Assembly: GCA_031835245.1 (NCBI GenBank) | Contig: JAVKOQ010000449.1 | Location: forward strand, 1-36,558 | Source of the DNA: Balamuthia mandrillaris | Taxonomy: Eukaryota; Discosea; Longamoebia; Balamuthiidae | Reading direction: 5' to 3' | Length of the DNA: 36,558 bases | In this document: in pieces, positions 10,590-20,790 of the stretch | Position numbering within the stretch: position 1 is the stretch's first letter | Layout of the letters: every line of letters starts with the position of its first letter | Notes under the pieces: model-generated | Seen by the model: only the letters and a program-made list of their open reading frames with translations | Database searches by the model: none | What the model was told of the DNA's origin: nothing | Program-made: the position numbers and the translations under genes

Positions 10590-12169
10590 ATGAGCGTCTG
10601 CGCCATTGCTGTGTTGCAGTGGAATGCCTCTGTGTTGTTTTTACAAAAGTATGTCACCCTTTTGACTGCCGAGTCGGAAGGCCTCCTCCTCCCCCTCCGC
10701 TTCTCCGCTAACCCCTCTTTAGCCGACAACACATAACACAAAAAGAAGTTGCTCGTTTGGGCAGACTTTTCAAATCTTGGTTGAATCCAGAAAAGGGGAA
10801 TATTGCGGAGGACACCCTCAAAAGTGTAGAAGAAACTGCGACAACTCTAGCCACAAATGCCGCCCCTCCCTCAAACGTTTCTGAAGGAAGTTCTTCCTTA
10901 GGAGCTGCTGGCGCTGTAATGGCAAGCGAAGCCTCTGCCGCTGCTGCCGCCGCCATAGCTGCCCCTGTCGCTTCCACAAGCTCTATAGTTTTGTGAGGCC
11001 TCTCGTTCCTTTTATGGCTAACCTCCATCCCTGCTCTCAACTCTTTCTTCTTTCTTTCTTGTCGTTTCTTTCTTTCTTTCTTGTCGTTACTTTCTTGTCG
11101 TTTCTTGTCGTTTCTTTCTCTACTATACCTGTCTTACACGTCCACATTTGCGTAAAAGGGAGAACGCGAATGCAGTGGGCGCAGGCGTGCCACCTTCTGG
11201 GGGCATAATGCTTGGCGAAGGAGCCGAACGTTACCAGGTTCATTATTGTGCCATTGGGGAGGTTTTTATTTTGGTGATATCCATGGTGCACGCCAACCCG
11301 TTTGCAGGAAGTGCTTGCTTGCTCAGGGTGAAAAGGTAATTTCCATTTACAACATTCGAGGCTTGCTTCTTACCGTTCCCACTTTGTTCTAGTGCTCTGG
11401 CTTCTGTCTGCCGTGGAACGGAGGTTACCACCTTACAATTATCAAAGCGTTATGGTGAAATTCTATTCGCCTTGGAAAGGATTTTGGAGGGAGGAGATGG
11501 ATTGGACCTATTGCAACAAAAGCTTTCCGACATCCAGCCACACGCCATGCTCACTCAGGTCTCTTTCTTCTCTGTTTAGCGTGTTGCTTTGGTACTGAAA
11601 GTATCTTTTTTAAAAAAAAAAAATAGAGAGCTTATGATTCGTTGATTCCTGGCCATAAGGAAGCTTGGAGCTCGATGGAAAAGCGTTGTGATAGCCATAC
11701 GAAAGAGTATCTCATTTCTCCTCTGCTCTCTCATCTCTATTAACCACTTTTGTGTTTGTGTTTGAGAAGAATTGAAGCGGAAATGCAGCTAGAGTTCGCC
11801 ATGGCCCTGCCAGCCTCCAGTGCCAGCCCCACCAAAACAGTACCGCTGTCCCTGGAGAATAATAACTCAAGTGTGGAGGGAGTGGTACCCAAAGAGTGTT
11901 TCGAGGCGTCATGGGCGTAAGTAAATCGACCAGTTTTTTCCTGCTGAACGTGTTATGAATGCAGACACCCCACACTAATCTCCTATTATTGTGGCAGCAC
12001 TACACCCAAAGCCAAGATGGAGACTACCCCCACTCTGCAGGCCAAGGCGCAAAAACAAAAGAAAACCCCAAGAACCAAGAGCAAGGCCAACAAGGACAAA
12101 CCCAAAGATAAAAAAAAGAAGGCCACAAAGAAAAAGTCGAGCCAGCAGCCAAAGAGCAAAGCCGGTTGA
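10590..12169 (+). CDS. TSET/TPLATE complex medium subunit homologue (TML/TCUP-like), longin domain only
   Basis: TSET/TPLATE is an AP-like coat that acts in endocytosis at the plasma membrane; its medium subunit is TML in plants and TCUP in Dictyostelium. Seven exons (10590-10648, 10723-10992, 11159-11335, 11393-11558, 11627-11706, 11770-11916, 11998-12169) keep phase and give 356 residues. The N-terminus (MSVCAIAVLQWNASVLFLQ) and the block YQVHYCAIGEVFILVISMVH form a split longin-like domain. After it comes SVCRGTEVTTLQLSKRYGEI, matching the plant TML pattern of a CRG-x-[DE]-VT-x3-LS-[KR]-[KR]-Y helix as I recall it. An Ala/Ser-rich insert separates the first strands from the rest. There is no mu-homology domain. 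Instead the protein ends in about 50 mostly Lys/Thr/Pro residues. Plant TML is roughly 600 residues. The coat assignment is strong; whether it is a working subunit is inference. Confidence 0.75.
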
Positions 12170-12429
12170 ACGCTGTACATTACTTAATACTTTACTTCTG
12201 ATGGATTAAAAATCACACAAGTGAGTAAACTCACAAATGAATGTGTTGGGGCGTTCACCGACTGTATTCGTTGAGGAAGGGCAGCAAGGAAATTGTTTGC
12301 AGCCAACAGGGAAACTGACCAAAACTAACACAGCCGCCACTGCGCAGGTATTTTCAGCAGCACATTACGTAGACGCAACGTTGGAAGATGAGTCAAGCAC
12401 GCATATTACACCACAGTTTTGAACAAGGA
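12170..12429. other. Tail-to-tail spacer between TML-like and PRP38 genes
   Basis: 260 bp between two stop codons on opposite strands; it must hold both 3' UTRs. A short plus-strand open frame here has no recognisable features. Confidence 0.5.
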
Positions 12430-13461
12430 TCACTCTTTTAGCGGACCAAGGCCAAGAGAGGCCCGTAAGGCATTCATCTGCGCAATCTCATCCGCTTCGA
12501 CGTGGCTGTCAGTTGCTCTAGTGGTCGTTTCTTCACCACGATTTGTAGTTCGTTGTCTCTTTCTCGTCTTTTCCTCTTCCCTTTCTCTGTCTGAATATTT
12601 AGAGCGCCTTCGGTATTCCTCTCTGCCTCTTCTCTGTGTAGAGTCCTCTTTCCTGTCCCTGCTTCTACTCCGGCTCCTGTGGCGTCTTCCTCGATGTCTA
12701 TCAGACTCCCTGCTATGTCTGTCGTGGCTACTCTTCATACGGGTGCGATCTCGTTGCAATGGGCTGCGGCTGCGGCTGCGGCTGCGGCGAGTTGTAGAGT
12801 GAGGTGGATTACGGGGATGTGCTTCGTCTTCGCTCTTTTCTTCTTCTTCTTCTTCTGAGGAGGAGGAGGAGGAGGAGGAGGAGGAGGAAAGGTCCTCCAA
12901 ATCCTCCTCTAGTTCGCTCTTGCGAGGTCCTAATAAGCCTTGCTTTTCCAAGTGGTAGCGCTTTGTGAGATGGGGTAAGACGATATCACAGGAATAGTCC
13001 TGCGTAAGCAGCTCGTCAATAAACTCGTCCACATGACACACGGTGTGGCCGCCGAGGGCTGTTCTACGTCTAATTTTTCTATAGTCACAATAGAGAGGCT
13101 CCAAATATTTGTAGATGTCAATAGGTTTGCCCACCATTCTCAGATAGAAGGCTCCCAATAACCGCACATAGCGGTAGTCTTCGTTCTTGATGAATTCGAT
13201 GACGATCTCTTTTTCTGGCTGTATCTGTAACATCTTCAGGATGAGGCAAATGAAAGGGGTGGGCTTTTTGTTTCCACCGTAGGTGCCACCAAAGTCTTTC
13301 AGGTTCATGGCCTTGTCCACCAGGGTTTCCGCTGTCAACCCCAAGCACTCTTGCTTCCAATAGAGGTTGGCATAGATTCGGTTCCGTAGGATCTTTTCCA
13401 CAAGGAACTGCGGGTTGGTTCCGTGCACGCTTTTTGCCAGAGGGTCGGTCTTGTTGGCCAT
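12430..13461 (-). CDS. PRPF38A: Pre-mRNA splicing factor PRP38 (PRPF38A-like)
   Basis: PRP38 is a tri-snRNP (B-complex) protein needed for spliceosome activation in the nucleus. A single uninterrupted exon encodes 343 residues. The PRP38 domain fills residues 1 to about 180: VHGTNPQFLVEKILRNRIY, KECLG-like helix, GGTYGGNKKPTPFICLILKM, YVRLLGAFYLRMVG, PLYCDYRKIR and HVDEFIDELL. It is followed by a poly-Ser/poly-Glu stretch near residues 200-220 and a long Arg/Ser (RS) tail typical of animal and plant PRPF38A rather than yeast Prp38. The ATG at 13461 gives the canonical MANKTDP-like start. The lack of introns stands out among intron-rich neighbours. It is head-to-head with PWP1. Confidence 0.96.
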   Translation of the reverse strand: MANKTDPLAKSVHGTNPQFLVEKILRNRIYANLYWKQECLGLTAETLVDKAMNLKDFGGTYGGNKKPTPFICLILKMLQIQPEKEIVIEFIKNEDYRYVRLLGAFYLRMVGKPIDIYKYLEPLYCDYRKIRRRTALGGHTVCHVDEFIDELLTQDYSCDIVLPHLTKRYHLEKQGLLGPRKSELEEDLEDLSSSSSSSSSSSEEEEEEKSEDEAHPRNPPHSTTRRSRSRSRSPLQRDRTRMKSSHDRHSRESDRHRGRRHRSRSRSRDRKEDSTQRRGREEYRRRSKYSDREREEEKTRKRQRTTNRGEETTTRATDSHVEADEIAQMNALRASLGLGPLKE

Positions 13462-13529
13462 GCTTAACAAGAGGCAGAACAATGGGCGGGAGGGGTTGGG
13501 TATTGGTTTCTTCTCTCACTGGATGGTAC

Positions 13530-13582
<53 letters not shown>

Positions 13583-13754
13583 GTCTCTCTGTCTGTCTCT
13601 GTCTCTGGGGAGCATTCCAGATTTTTTCTTCCAAGGATCGGCCCCTCAAGCAATCCCCGCCATTCAAAAGATACAAAGAAAGAAAAAAGAAAGAACCACC
13701 CCCAACCAGCCCGCAGACTCATTGGCTACTCCCCCTGCCGCCGCCACCGCCGCC
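13462..13754. promoter_or_regulatory. Shared upstream region of PRP38 and PWP1 with a (CT)n tract
   Basis: 293 bp separate the two divergent start codons. It contains a (TC)n run at about 13529-13574 followed by TCTG/TCTC variants to 13606, and an AAAGAAAG-rich stretch near 13670-13690. A bidirectional promoter is inferred from layout only. Confidence 0.55.
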
Positions 13755-15542
13755 ATGATTTCTTCTTTGTGTTGGGTTCCCAAAGGAGCTGCCAAACCCG
13801 TTCCCTCTAGATTTGTGCGCCCAGAGGACGATGTTGAGGAAGAGGAAGGAGGAACCTCGGGGTTGGGGGGCAGTCAGAAAGGAGGTAAAGCGAAACTGAG
13901 CCATTTGCCGGCTGGAGTCAACCGGGATGAGATCATTGCCAAATATAATCTCGACACTTATGACGAGGAGGAAGAGGGGGGTTTGATACTGCCACTTGTA
14001 TTCTTTTATTACACTGCTTGAATTGAGACTTACATGTCCCGCCGCCCTCTTTCCACTACCGAATGCCTTGCGATTACCAGGGGTGATGGGTGTCAGCGAC
14101 AGGCCTTATTATGCATCGAACAAGGAGGACCCTTACCTGACTTCGAAAGACGAGGTTTGCAATTTTTTTTGGACGCTCTTCCTCGCCTCTTCCGCCCTCT
14201 CAGTTTCTTTGTTGTCTCTTTCTTTTGTCCCCCCCTCCCTGGTCTCTCCATCTCTTTCTCATTTTTCTTCTGCTGTCACTCACTCGTCCCATCCAAGGCT
14301 GAAGAGGAGGAGGAATTGGAAGAGTTCACTATACGCGATACGGACGCGCTCATCCTAGCAGCAACTACAGACAAAGAGGACTCACACAGTCATCTCGATG
14401 TTCATGTCTACGAAACGGAAGAAAACCATCGTTACATTCATCACGACATTCTTTTAGGATTGTTTCCTCTTTGTCTGGCTTGGACCGATGCTGCCAAGTC
14501 GGGTAAGCGTAACTCCTTAGTCGATCTTATCGTGTCATTTATTTTTGTTCGTCTTACACTCTGCAACCTTGCAGACGGTGGAAGCTTTGTTGCTGTCGGG
14601 ACATTTGAGCCTGCCATAGAAATTTGGGACTTGGATGTTGTCAATGTTGTTCAGCCTGTTGTAACCCTTGGTGGTTACAATACATCTACAACCAATTCTG
14701 GCCCTTCTCGGACTTCTACCGTTCCAAGGCACCTTCAGCGCAAAAAAAAGAAGCGTGCTGCCAAACCTACATTGATTCCAGGCAGCCATGTTGATGCTGT
14801 CACTGGCCTGAGTTGGAATAAGCAACACAAAAACTTGTTATCAAGCTCCAGTGCCGATTGTACCATCAAAGTTTGGGACTTAGAGAGTCACAAATGTTTA
14901 CAAACCTACCAACATCACAAAGACAAGGTAATTGACTCTATTGCATTTGTTGGTTATTGTCTTAACACCACTTTCAGGTACAATCTGTTACATGGCATCC
15001 TGTAGAATCCAACATTATGCTTTCTGGTGCATTTGATCGGACTGTTGCTGTTTTTGATGCCCGCCGTCCTGATGCCTTTGTTAGCTGGACTACTTCGGCT
15101 GATGTGGAAGCTATTTTATGGAACTTACATTCTCCGAAACATTTTTTGGTCAGTCTTCTATCTATGTTTTTAAAGTTACATGTTTTAATGATTTTCAATT
15201 TAGGTAAGCACAGAAGATGGACAGATAAGCTGCTTTACCACTGATATGCCTGGCAAACCATTGTGGAGTTTTCATGCACATTCTGCAGCAGCTACAAGCA
15301 TATCTTTGAACCCACAGATACCTAACTTCCTTGCTAGTGTGTCCCATGACAAGACGCTGAAGCTCTGGGATCTAAGCAAAGATGAGCCTGTATGCCTTTT
15401 ATCGAATGAAACAGGGCTTGGTAAGACTTTTACAGTTGCTTTCAATGAAGATTGGCCACTTTTGGTTGCAGCTGGTGGCAAAAATGGGATGAAAATATGG
15501 GATACTGCCTCCAATGAGGTTATACAAAAAACTTTCAAGTGA
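13755..15542 (+). CDS. PWP1: PWP1, WD-repeat ribosome-biogenesis protein
   Basis: PWP1 is a nucleolar WD40 protein linked to rRNA transcription and pre-rRNA processing. Six exons (13755-13980, 14081-14154, 14298-14502, 14575-14927, 14978-15148, 15204-15542) keep phase and give 455 residues, against about 500 in human. The N-terminus MISSLCWVPKGAAKPVP and the block YNLDTYDEEEEG match the family. Further matches are YYASNKEDPYLTSKD, VHVYETEE then YIHHDILL, and FEPAIEIWDLDVV. The WD repeats include HVDAVTGLSWNK, CTIKVWDLES, SGAFDRTVAVFDARRPDAF, VSHDKTLKLWDLS and a last strand NGMKIWDTA. A Lys-rich insert (KKKKRAAK) lies between the second and third blocks, as in human. It is the last host housekeeping gene before the repeat block. 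Confidence 0.95.
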
Positions 15543-15721
15543 AGAAATTTTTTAAAACAAGTGCAGTTGCCTCACCAACAAATTCTTCGGCATTCAGACA
15601 GCACTTTGGAGGTTTGTGCTTGCAAAGAGGTCAAGTAAGGCCCTCGCCACTTTCTTAGCTTGTTTCGTCCTCAAAATGGACGGATGAAGGCGTCGATGGT
15701 GACCAAGATGTATCAGCCGGT
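15543..15721. other. PWP1 3' flank, boundary of gene block and repeat block
   Basis: About 180 bp with no gene or recognised repeat. The first LINE-derived sequence starts near 15722, so the transition from genes to repeats is abrupt. Confidence 0.4.
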
Positions 15722-16577
15722 CAAAGCTCTGTCATGCATAGTCCATAAGACAAAGTTGACTTCACAATAGCCTCTGCAGCAATCTGGGCAGTGCGTGTAC
15801 CAAGGCCTTGAGCAATGGCTCCCTGCTGCCTAAGGTTGCTGGGCCTTGGTGATCCTCTCCTTGGCATGGGTTGCCCACTTGCCACTTTAATCAAACCACA
15901 GTCCCAGGTACTTGGCCTCCTTCACCTGCTTCACAGCCTCCCCATTAAGTCTTCACTCCTGAAAGTGTGCCTTCTTTCCTTGCACTAGCACCACTGATTT
16001 CTTCGGATTGAACTGAAGTCCCAAAGCATTCACTGCCTCCATTGCCACATTCAATTTCCTCTGAAGCTCAAAAGGTTCGCTGGCCATCACTGCCAAATCA
16101 TCTGCAATTAAACGGCAGACATTCCTTGCTTTAGCTCCTCTTTCCTTCTCCTCCACCACACATGGCTTTCTTGTCACATCAATATACCCATTGAACAAGG
16201 GAGACTATACTTCTCCTTGCTTAACTCCTCTGTCCACCAGAAATTCCTTAGAGAGCTGCCCATTCGTGTGAATCTTACTTGTCATACCATGGTACCACTC
16301 TGCAATGATGCCCACTGCTGCCTCTTCTGCTCCTCTTTTGTGCAATGTCCTTGCCAGTATGTCATGGTCAAGCATGTTATATGCCTTGCTGAGTTCAAAA
16401 ATCTTCAACAGTAGCTACTCCCTCCTGTGTTTTCCTAGCCATGGTCTTCCACTTCTTTCATTTGAAGAAAGGCTTCATGCTCCCTCCATCTCCTCTTGTG
16501 ATCTTCCTCTAAGTAGGACTTCCACATCTTTCCATCCAAACTCACAATTATTGCTGAATCCTTCAACTCAACTACCA
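15722..16577 (-). mobile_element. Internally deleted LINE copy (reverse transcriptase fragment)
   Basis: Aligns by eye to the intact LINE at 22802-23486 and then to about 24419-24620, skipping roughly 930 bp. The reverse transcriptase part keeps SKAYNMLDHDILARTL and GMTSKIHTNGQL on the minus strand but is interrupted by stops and frame changes. For example, the motif corresponding to VKQGGVLSP is broken after VKQGE. The 5' breakpoint (near TGTTGAAGAT on the minus strand) is also used by the copy at 33774-35205. Confidence 0.85.
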
Positions 16578-16859
16578 GTGTTAAAATTTAAGACTTACTC
16601 TGCCAGTGGGATAAAGTGGATATCCACAGATAACTTCTATAAAAGGTAGTTATCTCTGATATCTGATTGCAATGCTTATCCACCAGTTTTCAGTGGCATA
16701 AGAGGATATCCTCTCAGATATCTGCCAGAGGGCGGATAATCAGCGTCCTGATTAGGAAAGCCAATAGCAAATAGCAGAGAGGAGATAAGAGAGGGGAGAG
16801 GACATGATCTCGGTAACATGGGAGGTTCTGCCTATTGGTCAGTTTATAAAACCTCCCCT
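16578..16859. repeat. Region rich in GATAT/TTATCC inverted motifs
   Basis: Contains paired motifs such as cagataact ... agttatctctg around 16636-16668 and several gatatc/ggatat palindromes. A related stretch occurs in opposite arrangement at 19970-20080 and its duplicate at 21426-21536. It may be the remains of a short hairpin-forming or MITE-like element, but no clean terminal repeats or target duplication were found. Confidence 0.35.
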
Positions 16860-16873
16860 CAAGCCGATTTTAG

Positions 16874-16961
16874 TAGTAGTAGTAGTAATAAGAAGTTTAT
16901 TTGCTCTGAGAGCAACACCAACCTATACATCAAAAGTAAGCATTGTATATACATAGTGTAC
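16874..16961 (-). mobile_element. 88-bp LINE 3'-end insertion with perfect 14-bp target duplication
   Basis: This is only the tail of the local LINE, read on the minus strand as ...GCAAATAAACTTCTTATTACTACTACTA. It matches the 3' end of the intact copy at 21755. It is flanked by caagccgattttag at 16860-16873 and 16962-16975, an exact 14-bp direct repeat. It is a 5'-truncated, dead-on-arrival insertion made by target-primed reverse transcription. The 3' end is a TAC-type microsatellite and not poly(A). Confidence 0.9.
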
Positions 16962-16975
16962 CAAGCCGATTTTAG

Positions 16976-17640
16976 TTTTCTATTTTAGTTTCTAAAATCT
17001 AAAATCTTAATCTTTAAAACAAAGCAAGAAAGTGGCACTAGAACAGAGGCCTTAGTTGAAAAAGCAGAGGAAGAAAGAGCAGTTAGGGAGAGGAAAAATG
17101 ATGAGACCCAAAAGATTCTGTTAATGGTTCCCCTGGTTGCTTGTAAGACTTGACAATTGATACTGTGATAAGGCTGGTAGGAGAACAACCTAATGGACAC
17201 CAACTTGATGGGTGCAGGGAAAAGACCTTTAATGAAATGAAAGAAAGAGATATATATACAAGGAGAGATAGGGATAGGTATTATGGGAGAGTGGTATAAC
17301 AGTACCGTAGGTCCCTGTACGCTTTTTCTTCATATTTCTGATATCTGCATTCACTTTATTCACATTATTTCACCATTGCATCACTTGCCTATTGACCATT
17401 TCTACTTGGTGCTTTTCGCTTTTTCTCTGCATGTCAGTAAAAAGAGGTTTGTGATCACAGCAAAGATAACCTTTTCAGCTATCAGCTTATTCTCTTTTTA
17501 TTCCTCTCTCTGTGCTGCATCTTTTTGTCCAGCAATGAGCAGCAACATATTAAACTCATCTCCCCTGTTATATAAAAATATTTTAGACCAATAATTTTCT
17601 GATAATTATCAACATCCAATGCAACATCCCAATAATCCAT
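16976..17640. repeat. Noncoding region; 17224-17300 is repeated inverted near 27735-28125
   Basis: No gene was seen. The stretch atacaaggagagatagggat at about 17258 and its flanks recur, reverse-complemented, around the LINE fragment at 27767-28098 (tatccctatctctccttgta type sequence). The repeat was therefore present in at least two copies before a LINE entered one of them. Its class is unknown. Confidence 0.5.
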
Positions 17641-19880
17641 CAAACTATAAGGCCTTCTAAAATACCGTACACTTTATCACTCAAAGAGAATGGCTGCTTC
17701 TCATCAAGCAGCCATAGCAGCAACACATGGCCAAGAATAATGGTAGTCAAGGAGCAAACAGGTGTAAGGTGATGATAGGCCGAGATGAACTGGTGCTCAA
17801 AGCCAGAGAGTGTCTTGAGAGCTTTGATGACTGTGTTGATGAACTCAGTGCCATTGTCTGACTGAAGGATAGATTGAAATCAGACGACTTGATAGAGGGT
17901 GCAGGCCACATCTTTGGCAGTCTTGGTGTGGACTGGGCGGAGACCTCAAGGCTCTCACTTTGATTGACAATGCCGTGGTCTGTGGTGACTAGAACGTAGT
18001 TGAAGCCTTTGGAAGAAGTGGGAAGGGGATCAAACAGATTGATGGTGATGTGATCAAAGGGGTCCCCTGGTTCTCTTCTTCAACACTGAATTGGAAGGCA
18101 TCAGTGCCAATCAAAAGAGGTAAGAATAGGTCATAGTGAAAGCACAGGTGAATTGGATAAGATGTGCTTGATGGCGTCAAAGGCGTCCTGGCAGTCTTGG
18201 TTCCAATGTGACCAGATGTCCTTGATATACCAGAGGGCGTCAAGGGGCTGAACCAGTTGGGTGAACATGGGAATAAAGTTGTAGAAGTAGCCTGCAAATC
18301 CAAGGAAGGATTGCTTGCTGGTAGAAGGTATTTCTAGGAGTGTAAAGGTAGAGAGCTTGTGCTGGTTGGGAAGGATGTTGCTGTGATTGCTGATAAAACT
18401 GAGGATGCAGAGGTGTTTGTATCTGAACTGACACTTCTTCTGATTGAAGTCCTGCAGTGATGAGAGTGAGGATAATGTGGATATGGTGCTCGATATGTTC
18501 TTTCATGCTTTGAGAAATGTCAGCAAGATCATTGATATAATGAGAGGTGACTTTGGCAATAGTGGCAGTGATGATGTCCATGAGGTGCTGGAAGTACTGT
18601 GCAATGATCTTGATGCCAAAAATGGCAGTGATGAACATGTAACAATGACTGTTCCATTTGAATGTAGTTTTTTCACAGTCTTCAGGAGCAATGGAGCATT
18701 GCATATAAGATCAGATAAGGTCAAGGCAATGATAAAGCCTTGCACTTTGGAAATAATGCTGATAGAAGGGATTGAGTATGTGAGGTCCAGAGCAGTAGTG
18801 GTTCCTCAAGGTAATTGATTGGAACGTCCATTATGCCCATGCTGATAGAAGGGATTGAGTATGTGAGGTCCAGAGCAGTAGTGGTTCCTCAAGGTAATTG
18901 ATTGGAACGTCCATTATGCCCATGCCAGACTTGCACATGAAGTCACGGACCAGGATGATCAACCAACCATCTGGTTGAGGCAACACAGAGAATGTGTGAT
19001 GGAAATGGCCATTTCACCAAAGCCAATAACAAGTGGCTCCACTTAAGCAGTACATGTAGCAGTGGTTTCGCAGTGTTCAAGTTTGACCATATAGTTGGCT
19101 TGCTTGGTTTTGGCATGAACTAAGTCAATAAAAGAAGAGTCCATAAAGGAGTGGCACCAGAGTCTATGATGGCAGTGACATGATGGCCATTGATGGTCAT
19201 TGAGGCACAGATAGGGTCATTGGGTCTGGGCATATTGTCAGTGATGGTGATAGAGTTGAAAGCTTGTTGTGACTCACAGAACTCATTGTACTCCTTTTCA
19301 TCACAGATCATCAGAGTCTTGCTGCTCAGCAGCAGGAGTAAAAGTTGCAGCTCCAGTGCCAAGGGTCGAAACACACATAATATTCACCAAAGGAGAAGTG
19401 ATGGTTGGTTATTTGAGAGAAGTAGCCTTCCTGCACCAGTTTCCAGCCCTTCACCTACCTTATCCAGAGTGTGTGAATACTCCTGGAAGGTCTAGGTTTT
19501 CTTTTTGGCCGTCAATCTCTGCTGGAACACCAGATTGTGTAATGCAAGGGTTTTTTCTTTCAAGATAACCAGCATAGTTTCTGGTGCTTTGGCCTTTTTT
19601 TAGTGGAAGTCCAGCTGCACTACTTTTTTCCATAAAGCTTCCATCGTGTTGTTGGTATCGTACAGGCCTTCTCTAAAACCAGGGCGACTTCTAGTTGTCC
19701 ATGCAGGTTTCCAATCAACAGATAACCAGATGGCTTTGAAGTAGGTGTAAAAATCACTGAACAACAATTCAAGCAGCTCAAGTACCTCCTCTTCCTCCTT
19801 AGAGTATGCAGAACACATTTCAACAAAGCCATGATTGCAGATTGGTCTGCGAGGAAAAAGGAAAGTAGCATCACATTAGT
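17640..19880 (-). mobile_element. Ty3/gypsy-like LTR retrotransposon fossil (gag-like, protease, RT, integrase parts)
   Basis: Read on the minus strand, the order from high to low coordinate is as follows. A gag-like stretch lies at about 19600-19880, an aspartic protease motif (IIDSGAT) near 19170, reverse transcriptase sequence near 18240-18720 (FGIKI, FQHLMDI), then a connection region. Integrase core traces lie near 17750-18060 (NGTEF and TTDHG motifs). This order fits Ty3/gypsy. The element is clearly broken, with many breaks, so it is old and non-functional. Part of the gag-like region belongs to the 964-bp exact duplication at 20791-21754. The neighbouring LTR piece at 20216 may or may not belong to it. 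Confidence 0.7.
18756..18921. repeat. 83-bp exact tandem duplication inside the Ty3-like fossil
   Basis: The unit at 18756-18838 is repeated without visible change at 18839-18921. Both copies start atgctgatagaaggg. The identity implies a duplication much younger than the surrounding fossil, or an assembly effect. Confidence 0.9.
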
Positions 19881-20079
19881 AATGAGTGATACACAATGGC
19901 AGGCAAAGTCAGTTAATATCCTCTGCTGGTGAAATAATGATAAATATCATATAATCATCATAATCCATGTCAGATATCCATAGATAACTACCTTTATAGA
20001 GTTTTTATACTTTTTTCAAATAACAACAGCAGATATCTGTGGATAACTGCCTTGTGTTAGAATTATCCATGGATATGAG

Positions 20080-20205
20080 GTGAAAATGCAGCAAAATGAA
20101 GCACTGTCATGCAAGAGCACTGAATTGATTGACATTCAGGAGAGGGAACAGGTCTTACATTGATGGGTAGATCTGGCTATGAAGGAACATCTTAGACCCT
20201 TAAGT
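20080..20205 (+). mobile_element. LINE 5'-end fragment in opposite orientation (start of first reading frame)
   Basis: Plus-strand sequence gaggtgaaaatgcagcaaaa onward aligns to the 5' end of the intact LINE (minus strand, 26652 downward). It includes KSTELID and WVDLAMKE-type coding, with a stop codon inside. It begins within a few bases of the same 5' position as the intact element, which supports that position as the true 5' end. The same fragment occurs in repeat copy 2 at about 21536-21661. Confidence 0.75.
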
Positions 20206-20215
20206 AGTAATCATT

Positions 20216-20298
20216 TGTTGGAAAACCAACAATTCACACCATTATGACTTCCTGTCAACACTTTCCCTGGATACCCCAAATTCTCTCATCACTTTTTA
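20216..20298. mobile_element. Partial LTR (first 83 bp), broken
   Basis: Begins TGTTGGAAAACCAACA and matches the ends of the LTR copies at 28213-28423 and 31522-31740. It stops at the point where the LINE-derived piece at 20299 begins. The first 18 bases around the terminus are themselves palindromic (TTGTTGG..CCAACAA). Confidence 0.8.
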
Positions 20299-20757
20299 CA
20301 AACCCCTGCCACTGTCCTTCAATGAACTTGCAATACACTTCTTGCTGTCTCATTCCACACAGCTTCAATCTTCTTCCACCATGATTTGGAAAGCTCTGTC
20401 ATACATAGTCCATATGACAAGGTAGACTTGACAATGGCCTCTGCAGCAATCTGGGCAGTTCGTGTACCCAGGCCTTGAGCAATGGCTCCCCGCTGCCTAA
20501 GGCTGTAAAGGGCTTGCTTGGCCTTGGTGATCCTCTCCTTGGCATGAGTTGTCCATTCCCCACTTTCTTCAAACCACAGTCCCAGGTACTTGGCCTCCTT
20601 CACACGTTTCACAGCCTCCCCCTTCAGTCTCCACTCTTGAAAATGAGCCTTCTTTCTGTCTGCTTTGCTGATTTCTTTGCATTGAACTGAAGTCCCAGGC
20701 GTTCACTGCTCCACTGCTACATTCAATCTTCTCTGAAGCTCAAATGGGTCATGACAC
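20299..20757 (-). mobile_element. LINE fragment (RT thumb region) between the two 964-bp repeats
   Basis: Minus-strand coding KRVKEAKYLGLWFEESGEW through TARSVLQVH corresponds to 22712-23170 of the intact LINE. It differs from that copy at several positions and has a small internal deletion near 20655. Both ends are internal to the element, so it did not arise by a simple insertion. About 33 bp of unassigned sequence separate it from the second 964-bp repeat. Confidence 0.85.
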
Positions 20758-20790
20758 CCATTCTAGCAAAGTCATGCAAACGAGCAACGG

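Larger units (their letters stand above)
19335..20298. repeat. 964-bp direct repeat, copy 1
   Basis: Appears identical to 20791-21754 (offset 1,456 bp). It starts at ggagtaaaagttgcag and ends at ctctcatcacttttta. It covers the gag-like part of the fossil, the GATAT-rich stretch, a LINE 5' fragment and the first part of an LTR. On its left it is continuous with the protease region, so this looks like the original location. Its right end coincides with the LINE insertion point used in copy 2. Confidence 0.92.

Noticed and set aside
13434-13750. Plus-strand frame upstream of the PWP1 ATG with Ser-Leu repeats
   Set aside because: It is the CT microsatellite translated; family alignment puts the PWP1 start at 13755.
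18444-18818. A 124-codon plus-strand frame (SDESEDNVDMVLDMFF)
   Set aside because: It is antisense to the Ty3-like reverse transcriptase remains, and includes part of the tandem duplication.
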